DNA from: an uncultured Gammaproteobacteria bacterium
Lineage (GTDB): Bacteria > Pseudomonadota > Gammaproteobacteria > Coxiellales > Coxiellaceae
Assembly: GCA_903870185.1 (NCBI GenBank)
Contig: CAIQCE010000276.1
Span: 1 to 12,960 of the forward strand
DNA length: 12,960 bases
Reading direction: 5' to 3'
The notes under the pieces are model-generated. The model was not told where the DNA came from. It made no database searches and saw only the letters and a program-made list of their open reading frames with translations. The position numbers and the translations under genes are program-made. This document shows, one piece after another, positions 1 through 10,200 of this stretch (position 1 is its first letter; the number at the start of each line of letters is the position of its first letter).

Positions 1-1005
1 AGCAGAAGGCTCAGTCGTAGCATCCGTAAGAATTTTTCTAACATATTGCATCGTATACACAAAGTCCCCGCGGGGATTAGGATCGACACTGTGATCAGAA
101 TATCGATTTATAATTGGGAGTATTGCTTCAGCTTTAAGCGGATCAGATGTTTGGCTCTGTAGCAGCTTAAGTTCTGCCATTAAAAACTCCACTTCTGCCT
201 TATGGTGATGGTTGGTGAACACACTAGGCTTTCCTTTAGGCCGAAGATAATTTTGTAACAACCCTGTGACCTTAGCTAATAAATCAGCTTGATCTTGAAT
301 TACAGGTTGATAAAGGCTCCGCTTTTGCATAGCTGCTTGGGCGGGTGTAGGCCATGCAGTGGGAATTGAATTCCTTTGTACGACTGCTAAATTTTTAAAC
401 TTCCAAATCAGATACTCAGCACAAGTATTGGAAGAATTAGTAAGCGCTACTTCTAAAAGTGTCTGTTTTCTACCCCATAACCAGTTCCATATATTGGTGG
501 CATATCGATGGTTCAAGATATGGCGAGCTCTCTCAGGACCCATAGCAGCCAAAACACGCGCAACGGCTACTATATTATTCTCCCTTACAGCATTCAGTAA
601 TAATGGGAATGCTTGATGGGGGTGAAGATTGATATCAATCTCTCTAGCTAATAAGTTACACTTAATATTAGCCCGATTCAATTGTTCTTGGCCTCGCAAA
701 TCTAAGTTTAATTGTAGGCCAGGAGAAAGCTCAGAAGGCAATTTAAGTGCGGCAAGTTGATCAGAAGTAATAGCCTGAGATACGAACTCAACATCTGTTA
801 CACCTAATGCCGCAATAAGAGCCTTTTTTGATCTCGAGATGCTAGCATCGAAATCTTGAAATCCACCTAATGTATAGTGTTGAATTTGATGGGCCCCAGC
901 CTGAATAGTTTCCAGTATTATCCTTAAATTATTTTCACTTCGGGCCATACTAATGATGGCCTGATCAGCTGATAGTTCGCTCATTGAATCAATAATCGAT
1001 CTCAT
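1..1005 (-). CDS. Hypothetical protein with ankyrin-like helical stretch (3' end outside window)
   Basis: The frame starts at ATG 1003-1005 and is open for 335 codons to the left edge, so the C-terminus is missing. The start is supported by GGAG (complement of 1013-1016) placed seven bases upstream. The protein begins MRSIIDSMSELSADQAIISM, with no signal peptide or membrane segment. Residues about 132-205 look like degenerate ankyrin repeats. One helix pair begins FPLLLNAVRENNIVAVARVL, and a second stretch, QTLLEVALTNSSNTCAEYLI, matches the TPLHxAAxxGxxxxVxxLL pattern in spacing and hydrophobic positions. The remainder is helical and unrecognised, with a His-rich NHHHK patch near residue 270. 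It lies 213 bases downstream of the giant gene in the same orientation. Ankyrin proteins are common among effectors of intracellular bacteria, but that role is inferred here from weak repeats and context. Confidence 0.85.
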   Translation of the reverse strand, partial: MRSIIDSMSELSADQAIISMARSENNLRIILETIQAGAHQIQHYTLGGFQDFDASISRSKKALIAALGVTDVEFVSQAITSDQLAALKLPSELSPGLQLNLDLRGQEQLNRANIKCNLLAREIDINLHPHQAFPLLLNAVRENNIVAVARVLAAMGPERARHILNHRYATNIWNWLWGRKQTLLEVALTNSSNTCAEYLIWKFKNLAVVQRNSIPTAWPTPAQAAMQKRSLYQPVIQDQADLLAKVTGLLQNYLRPKGKPSVFTNHHHKAEVEFLMAELKLLQSQTSDPLKAEAILPIINRYSDHSVDPNPRGDFVYTMQYVRKILTDATTEPSA

Positions 1006-1012
1006 TTCTATT

Positions 1013-1016
1013 CTCC
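1013..1016 (-). promoter_or_regulatory. Ribosome binding site of the downstream gene
   Basis: The minus strand reads GGAG seven bases before ATG 1003-1005. This fixes the start of the downstream gene and shows it can be translated independently of the giant gene. A run of seven T on the minus strand (1017-1023) sits immediately upstream of it. Confidence 0.8.
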
Positions 1017-1033
1017 AAAAAAATATGTTGTTT

Positions 1034-1063
1034 GGTGGGCACGCTCTGCTTTGCCCACCCTGC
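1034..1063 (-). repeat. REP-like hairpin A
   Basis: Read on the minus strand, the foot GCAG (1060-1063) is followed by an 8-base arm GGTGGGCA (1052-1059), a 10-base loop, and the perfect complementary arm TGCCCACC (1034-1041). GCAG is one base away from the GTAG foot seen in the neighbouring elements. The structure fits a REP unit of the kind mobilised by RAYT (TnpA-REP) transposases. A role in transcript processing or attenuation after the giant gene is possible. It lacks a proper adjacent U-tract, so I do not call it a terminator. Confidence 0.7.
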
Positions 1064-1069
1064 ATTTTT

Positions 1070-1099
1070 GTAGGTCGGGCTGCGCTTTTCAGGCCCGAC
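1070..1099 (+). repeat. REP-like hairpin B, opposite orientation
   Basis: On the plus strand the foot GTAG (1070-1073) is followed directly by the 7-base arm GTCGGGC (1074-1080), a 12-base loop, and the perfect complement GCCCGAC (1093-1099). It points opposite to hairpin A, and only 6 bases separate the two. A head-to-head pair of this kind is the usual form of a BIME-like cluster. Confidence 0.75.
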
Positions 1100-1143
1100 A
1101 TGCCCGTTCTTTTGTAATGCAAATGTTAAGAATAGATTGATTT

Positions 1144-1175
1144 GTTAGGCCGCGCTTCGCTTGGCGCTAACCTAC
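1144..1175 (-). repeat. REP-like hairpin C with one bulge
   Basis: On the minus strand the foot GTAG (1172-1175) is followed by GTTAG (1167-1171), pairing with CTAAC formed from 1144-1148. After one bulged base (1166), three more pairs form between 1163-1165 and 1149-1151. The loop contains a GCG/CGC inner stem at 1152-1160. A bulged stem with a GTAG foot is typical of REP units. Its stem sequence differs from A and B, so it is a different REP subtype. Confidence 0.7.
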
Positions 1176-1178
1176 AAT

Positions 1179-1190
1179 TGCCCGCCCTAC
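1179..1190 (-). repeat. Half REP-like element (5' arm only)
   Basis: The minus strand reads GTAG followed by GGCGGGCA. This matches the foot and first arm of hairpin A (GCAG then GGTGGGCA) with two changes. The second arm is missing; hairpin C begins three bases further on. It looks like a truncated copy of the A-type element, interrupted or eroded next to C. It lies 28 bases from the stop codon of the giant gene. Confidence 0.5.
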
Positions 1191-1218
1191 CTGATTTGAT
1201 AGTCCTGATCGCACCAAC

Positions 1219-4200
1219 CTACGGTCTTCGTCCTCCAGGAGCACTCCAAATATCACCTGGATCTGCCGCTGGCCCTGCTTCCTGTTTTGCTAGATGCTGA
1301 GCTAAAGCCACTATACGTTCATTTACTTCATTAGCTAATACTCGTAAGTGAGCAGGAAGTTTATTTAAACTGCCCTTCAATGTAGTCATCAACGCAACAA
1401 CATTTGCAGCGCTTAAACTTTCTGCGTTGGGTGTTGAATATAGGAAGTTTTCCAATGCTGTTTTCAATGCGGCCATTTGTATCATGGCCGGATCAGTCAA
1501 ATAGTAACGGGTCTTTTGTGCTTTAGTATCATCTGCATCGACTCGTTTATACAAGTGCTCTACTAGGCCCATAAATTCCACTCGACTCAATTTTTGATAA
1601 GCATCAAAACTCTTAACAGCGGATGGATCTTTTGCCCAATGTTGCACGACTAAATCTTCCATTTTATTTAGAGTCTTTAAGAAACGGCTTTTGCCGTTTC
1701 TATTCATCTTAGGCCACCACCTAACAGAGTCATCTCGAAGCTGATCGGAATCCATCGCGCCAAGCCTTGTCCATCTTAATACCTCTATAATATTCTGATA
1801 GGAAGTGACTGCTGCATCACCAAGCCCTCCTCTAGCATGTGCTGCTTGTGTTGCTACCATCGATATATCATCAGCCTCTTCATCATCAAGACCCGAAAGC
1901 CCCTCAGCACCATATTTTTTTCTAAAAGCATTAATCACACCTTTTAAATCTTTTATTTGAAGCTCACGCTCTTTTGACTTAAACAAAGCTTTAGAATACC
2001 CCTTCATCAATCGAGTTAAATCTTTACCCAATGCTTCAAGATTATCGGCTGTATGAGGCGTGGGTTCAGGACCCAAATTTGCAACTAGATGACCGATTGA
2101 ATCAGCTGCTGGAGGAGGCGCCTTAATAGACATCAACTCATCTGTTAGCTCTAGAAGCGCAATTTGTTGTTTGTCAGATAAAATACGCACTTTCGGCCGA
2201 TCCTTCGCACTGGGCTTCTCAGCTAAAATATCTTTGGCATTTCGAGTATATCGATCAAATGCCAAATCTAAGAATTGATCATTATGAGGATGTGTCCATT
2301 GATACACAGCACCAGTAGGCACCCCCCGATCTCCCGTTAAAAATGCATCTTGCAATGCAAGACGCATCAATGCGACACGCTGCTCTTTTTTCTCTGGAGT
2401 AGAATCCGTCCAAAGTATCGATAAACTTTCAAAAACTAGCGGTACTTCACCGCGTTTTTCATTTGCAGCCTTATAAAAAAGACGCATCGCAGCTTCTTTC
2501 ACTTCATCAACAGGCACTGTATCTCGGAATGCTCTTTCAGCAGCCTTATCAAACACAAGATCACCTGCATATTCAGGATTTTCATCAACCACCTGATCTA
2601 AGTAGGCTAATACATCATCAGCAGCATCACGATATCGCTGATCAAGCCCCTGAATTAACTGTGGCAACGTTCGAGCAGGATGGCTTTCTTGATAACCAAC
2701 CAATTTCAACACCACATTAGACAGTGACAATCCAGATGCAACAGTACGCCTATCTCGCATATGGCCAACAGCAGCCATTAATGCCTCAGGATATTTGAAA
2801 AAGGCATCAAAATTATCATTCAACAATTTCATAATGGCAGCAAACTTATCATCCGGAAAGTTTTTCACGATCTCAAATTGTTCAATCAAATAAACAGATT
2901 GATCCCTGGTTGCAAATTTCAATATTTTTAAAAAACCACTGATTCGAACAATATCGTGCCCCTCAGCCTCCCAATTAAAGACCTTTGGCAAGATCTGCTG
3001 TTTATCAAATAAGAGAGAAAGATTCTCACTGATCAGCACGACCATTTCATCAAATGATCTGTCAGCTCTCACATTTATAAGATTATTTAGATAAGGAATG
3101 AAATACTTGATTTGATTTGAAGCTAAATGAGGCATTATTTTTGAAAAAATAGTCACTACACGACCGAACTTAGATTGATCTGTGGTAAGAGCTGATAGCA
3201 CATCAACCATATGAGCACGTTCAACTGGTGTATAAGTCTTTGTATTAATAGCGTCATAGAATTTTTGAAACTCATCAATGCAAATGGTAAAGAGAGCTGT
3301 TTTTCCATCTTTTTTCAAATCCGTTCGAGTACTAATAGCCTCCCACAATGCTTTGATCTGAGCATGATGTTTCACTTGGTAATCAGGCTCTAATCTCATG
3401 CTAATGGTTAACAGCTGGAACCAAGATTTACCTGCTTGCGCAAGACTCCATTTGATCACTTCATCTAGCTTGGGCAAATCGTCACGATGCTCATCCAAAA
3501 TGCGCCACAACTCCAGCAATTCAGGTCTGTACTTGTCATTTCCCTCAGCTCTATCTTTTGTCCACCAAGTATGAGTTTTGCTGACTAAAGTGCTAAATAG
3601 ATCCCAATTTATGCCTTCTTTATAGGTCTCCATTACTTTGCAAAATGAATTCAACAATTCTAAGGCTTTCTCTGGCTCTAAAGTATTTGCCCAAGCATCC
3701 CATTTACCCAACATGCGAATACGATGCTCAGGTGCATCTTTGACCACTTGATTTAATTGAGCTAACAACTTAGAAAGACCTTCTGCATCGAGCGCTCCTG
3801 AAACACGTTGAGCAACTTTCCATATACTATTGAAATGAGAATAACTCAGAGGCACCGAAGTTTCTAAACGAGCCTTTAAAATCTCGGGAGATGCTTCATT
3901 CAATAAATTATCCAATGCTGCAATATATCGAGAACCCCAGATATTTCTTTGATCAGGCGTAAAACGACCGATGTGATTAAGCACAGGCAATATTCTTTCC
4001 ATCCGATCTTTCATGGAGCCAACATTAATTGGATGATTCAAATAATTAAATATCTCAGTTTGAAATGATGGCTGAAATCGGTTAATAACCTTTTCAAACG
4101 CTTTCACCACCTCATCTGGGACATCCTTATAAAAATCCTCAGGCACTACTGCAGCCGCAGCAATAGCCCCTGCAAGAGCTGCTTCTCTAATTGGAGAAGG

Positions 4201-7200
4201 ATGTCTAAGTTGACTCACAACAATTTCAAGCTCACTCACAAATTCTAAGGCAGAACGATAGCGTGACACTTGCTGAGCAAATCCTTGTAATTTTATTTCA
4301 TGGGTTGCTAATGTTTTAAGTAATGCAGGTATTCGAGCAATGCGCGGATTACTGAGACTGCTATCTTTGAAACTCGCTAATGCGCTAGAAATTGCTGCCA
4401 TAGCCCGTTCTTTTTGACCAGACTTATGAGTTTCAGGCACGATAAGCCTATGAAGAGGAATCTCATAAGGGGTTAGAGCAAAAACAGTCGCCTCATGACC
4501 TACCTTGTCTCTATGCTGCTCCGAGAACATCCTCGAAAAACCCCTAGCCACTTCCTCAACTCGTAAAATTTTATCCTGATTGATTATTTCAGAGTCTGCT
4601 ATTAAGGTGGTCCATTTCTCTTCTAACTGCTTCAGATACTCACCCAATCTAGTCGTCAACTCCATACGAACTCTAGGATCAACTTCCAACTTACCCACTT
4701 GCTCCATTCCCCAGGAGGAGAATCGGGCAACGACACTTCGATAACCTTGACTCGCTTCATTTTGTACATTGTGAAGGTATTCACGCAACAACATGACTCT
4801 ATCCAGACAAGCTGTGTCGCTGAGTAACTCTTCACGACGTTCAGCAAAGGCGGGAGCTAAGCTAATGCGGCCTCCTGCTGTTGTATTTATCACAATACCG
4901 AATGTATGAACATATTGAGCTGCAATATCAATATTTTTAGACAGTAGATATTGAATCGCCTCAATCTCTTCTGTTCTTAATTCATTACTTAGGTAGAACT
5001 GAAAGACTGTACCCATTTCTCCGTTACGAGCAGTACGTCCACCTTTTTGTAGTTTATCGCTGTTATTGCTGGCACCCATGAGGAATACTGCTTCAACATT
5101 CGCATTATCACCTCGCCCGAAACAGGAAGCGATAAGACAAATTCCCTTCTGCTTCTTATCCCCCTTTCGTTCTTCACGCCTATTTTTTTCAGCTAAGATT
5201 TCACTCGGAGTTTCTTCTTTCTCATTAGTGTAAGTCATGATCTGACTATATTCTTCAGCAGTTAAGAATCCACGATCACGAATTCCGGCAAGTTCTTCAT
5301 ACAGTGTTCCAACTTCTTTATCATCTGCACATGAGAAAAGTATAGACTGTTTCAATCTCATGCATTCTTTAATTTGCTTAGCAATGGCTTCAAGCCGTTC
5401 GGTTGGATCTGCGAAGAACTGTGGATCATCCCAACGGCGCAAATCGAGCTGATTAGTGGGCACATGCAAAACTTGTGCAGCCTTTAAATTGGCCACTTGA
5501 GTCGGTGAAATAGTACCAGAGAAACCTTCTCTCAAACCCCACAAGGTTTCCATACGTTCGGCCGCAATTTGTGAACTGATAATGTCACTTTCTGGATGAA
5601 CATGATAATTTTGTGGCTTATTTTCTCTTTTCGCTTCTGTATTTAAGCGAACCGCTAATAATTGATGAACACCGCCACTAAATGTTGAACCAAAAGCTTT
5701 TTGATTATCCTTCGTATTAGGCACAACTTCCTGCATCGGCCAACTCTCAGAACCCACTACAATATCTAAATTAACAACACTAAATTGCCGTCCACGCTCG
5801 AGAGTATGTGCGAGATGAGCAGACTGTAGCCATTGCACCAATTTCAAATGATTTCTAGCATAGCCACTCACTAAGGCTAGGCGATCTTCATCCCCTTTTG
5901 CCTTTTCAAACAAGAAATTTCTAAATGCCAGCAACGTAGCTTTTGTTATTTTGGCACCAGGTCTGATTGAAGCTTGATTATCCGTGTAAAATTGATTAAC
6001 CGCCTGATAAAACCACATCATCTCTTTCGGCATTTTACCGATGGATTTTGCCTCATTATATTGAGTGTTTTCCCCCTCCTCATATCGAGTATAATCATAC
6101 TCATCAGAAAGAAGCACTCGCTTGCTAAGATCACCGAGAACAACAGGCTTACCTTGATAACTTTGTTCATCTAAAAAGAGCGATATACTACCCATGGTTG
6201 AATAATGGATTTGAGATTTCGTATAAGCTTCATGAGGTGATTTTGGATCAATATAAGAAGTCGACAAACCCAAATATCGGTAGAAAGGGTCAAACTCTTC
6301 CAAATCTCGCTCTGCTAAAGTTTGCTTAGCAGTACAAACATCTATCTTAATGCTTTCATCTGAACCCGCTAACCTTGCCGCTCTTAAAGCCACAAAAATA
6401 CTTTTCCCTTCTCCAGTTTGCAACTGTAAAACTCGCGTTTTTTCCGTACAGCAAATATCATTCGCAATTAATGAAAATTGCTGTGCCAAATGAGGGTATT
6501 TACCCGTTGTACGGCCCAATGCCTCAAATAAAATCGCCCAAATTTGAGTCCGGACTCCATCATCAGTAGGACGAATCGCTTGCTGTTTAGAGAGCTCAGT
6601 AAAAGTATTTCTAAGTTCTTCCTGACTCATATCCGAAATCGAGTTTTCACCGTCAACTCTACCAGCATCACTTAATACTTTGATTTTCTCTGAACCCGCT
6701 TCTAAGTTTTTTAGATAAGCAAAGATCAAAGTAAGCCTCGCCATATCTTCAGCCTCAATTGGCTTTCTTTCGGCACCACGACTAATTTGTGTTTCAACAA
6801 TCATACGCTGGAAATCAGCATCCCGCGTTGCTGACAAACCCGCATAATCAGCTCGCTGTTCTGAAAATGGCTTATTTAAAAAATCATTCACTTGTCTCGC
6901 GAATGGTTTCGCTGCAGTTTTCACCTTAATCATCCGCAAAATATCATCTACTGCCGGCGATGGCTGCTTCGGATAACAATCGGATAGTAAATTCAAATCA
7001 GACGGGGTCATTTCGACTAATTGATCAATCAGCTTCTCTGCCTTTCTTAATAATTGAGATTGATAAGTATCCTGATCTCTAAGTCCTCGATCTAAAGTAC
7101 TCCATGCAACAATATGCAAGATTCGCATTTTAGTTTCTTCACCGACAGAGAGCGTTGAAATTTTATTATAAAGAGCTCTCTCATTCTGAGCTGAAGTACT

Positions 7201-10200
7201 CATCGATTTTAACCAAACAGCTGCTGTTCTTGACCAAGCATTTTGAACCGTTGGATTGGTTGAACTTCGTCCCAATAATACACGGCAATTTTCAAATTGA
7301 TGTTTTGAGTCTTCAAAATCAGAGCTTTTCGCTAAAAGTGAAAGCACATAGGTACGACTAGCCGCAAATAATGGATTAGCCAAGAATGTCATGACCTCCA
7401 TTGTATGAATAGCCCTTTCATCTGAGCTAAATTCTTGAACGGCCAACTTACATAACAGAGTTTTTTGCTCGCGATTAAAATTACCATCCTTAACAATGGA
7501 TTGAAAAGCCTGTTTTAACGCCTCTGGAAATTCTTTTTTAACTTGGTCCAATGTTTTTGGAAGGATTAACTCTTCCTTCAACAACATTTTCAATATTGAA
7601 ATGGGGAAGGATAGTTGTTCATCTCCAGGCATCGTAGGCTGTAATGCTTCAAGCAAGCCATTAAAATATGCAACACTCCAATAACGCCCCTCAACAGCAT
7701 GCTCCTTAAGAATCGACAAAGTAGGTTCAAGTTCATTCAAATAAGTTCTATTTAATTGCATGACTTTAAAAAATCGAATCAAAGGCAAGAGGGCCGTTTT
7801 ACCCGTCTCACCCGCACCAGCAGGAATAACAATGTGATTTTCTAGAAAAGCAAATAAACGTGCTTCATGATCCACAAAAATACTTAAATCAGGTTTATCA
7901 TCAAGATTGCCAGCAATTAATCGACGAAAATCACCTGTCCTTGAAAAACTAAATGCAAAGCCATTCGTTGTTAATTGGTCAATCAGGGCAACTCGAATCG
8001 TTGTTTTTTCACGTGGCCGCGCCGTCATTTGCGCAATGGTATCAAGAAGACAGGTCCAATGATTTGCTGCATTGAAATTAACAGCTACTTTCCGGCTAGC
8101 AGGATCAGTTTTTTTACTTTCATTAAAATCAACCGAAAGTAGATGTTTGAAAAGTGATCGGGTTTCTTCCTTGACCACTGAAGGAGCAGTATCTATCAGG
8201 CGAAATAAAGCAGTTATTTTGACTGTATCATGGACACCCAAAAGTACTGCTACTTTCAATGCTTCCCGGTGCAAGTGAGTTTTACAGGAAGACGCCAATG
8301 GGTATAGAGCATGAGAAAATGACTCTTTCTCCGCATTAAACTCACTCCCTTTTTGATGAATGATACTGAAAACTTCCAAAAATGTTCCATTCGGATATAG
8401 TGGCAGCAATCGATTCACTGAGGCACTCTGTCTCAGCATAAAATTAGTTACTAAATCTTTCATCGCCTCCAGCGATGGATTCAATTCGCGATTTCCTTGG
8501 ACATAAACAGCTTGGTGGATATGATTCGCTATTAAATTTCTACTGACTGTGTTTTGATCCAAAATCTCAGTCGCCACTGCAATGATATTCCGCTCATCCG
8601 TGCTTTTATACTGAGTGTGCAATAACCACATCAATAAATTTTTAGGATCTCGCTGCAATAGCGGGACAGCTCCTACATTCAACAGAAGCTCACAATCACT
8701 GCGAGTAAATTTCTTTTGTGATGCAATGACCCTGCGCATCTTAAGCAGTAATTTATCGTAATCAGCAGGGGCAGTAGACCATTCATATAGCTGAGCTAAG
8801 TTAGGTGCGTAAGTCGGCGCACCTTCTACAAAATCTTTCAATTTCAAGCTTTCGTGAACCGATCGGAATTCATCGTATTTTAAGGCATAATAAGCGCCAC
8901 CATTACTCAGATCGATGGACGGAAGATTCGCTAAAAATTGGTTTTGTGCAATGGGATCATGAATCCTTCTCAAAGATTCCAAGATACGATCGAGATAGAC
9001 TCGTATATTAGCAGGAGAAGCATTAGCAGGCTCTTGAAGCAAATAATCAAATTCATGACCCTTTAGTTCAAGACCTAAATCTCTTAACCCTACTAGGAAA
9101 TAATCAAAGCCCTCCCATAGAGTGACTACATTATCCCATTCAACCGACTGCATATGTTTTTGTAAAAGTGCTCCCCAAGCATGTCTATCAGACTCTTTAC
9201 GAAGTCTTTTTATCATGCCATCCATTGTCTTAAAGAATTTTAATGACATGAAGCTGTTAAAGTCGACCTCAATACCCTTGCGTTTCAATGCATCAGGACT
9301 TAAAACTGATTTGTAAAAAGCATTAAAGAATTCGTGGCCCATTGTCTGATGAATTTGCTGGAATTTAGTGAGTAAATACCTGACTCCTTTTCTTCCATGA
9401 TGATGGAATACTTGCCCCAGAGAGCGAGTAAAGTTTTCATCATCAAGAGGGATAGGTCCGCTCATAGTCCAATCCGACAAAGGATCATGCTCATCAAATG
9501 GATTAATAGCGGCAGAGGCTGCTGCTGAAAACCGAGGCCGAGGATCTCTGACTAGTCGTTGGCGAACATCGGCTAAATTTAGATCGAGAATAGAAATTCC
9601 ACGTGCTTTCTCATCAAGCTTACGTGAAAAAGCTCTAATGCCCTCCACACCCTTGTACTGCCATGCCTGCAGGAACACATGCCAATACAGTTTGATTTCG
9701 ACTGAATGCTTTTCAATTAAGAGCTTAGTTTCATAGGACAGCAGCGAATTATTTCGCATAAACTCGGCATATTCCCGATCAACATCAGTCCTTGACTTGA
9801 GAGGCTGCAAACGAGCGAAAGTCACTATCCAGGCCCAATCCCCTTCCTCAACAGGCAGGAATATACCTGCCGCATATCGATCAATATCAAATTGACGAAA
9901 ATCACCCTGCCAAGCTTTGGCTACTGGAATGCTAATATCCAATGAAGGTGTTAGAGCATTCTGTTGCCCAAAAATGCTCGCGTCGTAACACAAAACAAGC
10001 TCACCCTCTTTGGAGCGTTGCGTATAAAATCCAACGGGCAAATTATCGATATCCAATCCTGATGAAAGCATGCGGTGTTTTCGCACCACCATTTGTGCTG
10101 CTTCTTTAGTCATTTTACGAATGATATGAGGTGCAGGAGTACTTGGATTCGCATTTATGCAGGTATGGAATAAATTTTCCAAGAAAGTTTTTCCTGCTAT

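Noticed and set aside
359..616. Plus-strand 85-codon frame
   Set aside because: It lies wholly antisense to the ankyrin-like gene, which has a good ribosome binding site and a longer frame. The plus-strand product has no recognisable features.
1034..1063. Hairpin A as an intrinsic terminator of the giant gene
   Set aside because: On the minus strand the stem is followed by AAACAACATA before the T run at 1017-1023, so the U-tract is too far away. The GTAG-type feet of the neighbouring hairpins fit REP elements better.
1100..1143. Promoter for the downstream gene
   Set aside because: The AT-rich minus-strand stretch contains TATTCT and TTAACA, but no pair of -35 and -10 boxes with 16-18 base spacing could be found.
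1219..1300. Dot/Icm-type C-terminal secretion signal (E-block) on the giant protein
   Set aside because: The last 30 residues are rich in Ala, Pro and Gly with few glutamates, so the known signal pattern is not convincingly present. Type IV secretion cannot be claimed from the sequence.
4936..6558. Housekeeping secA
   Set aside because: The length is more than four times that of SecA, the cross-linking region is unlike SecA, and no SecA zinc-binding C-terminus is visible.
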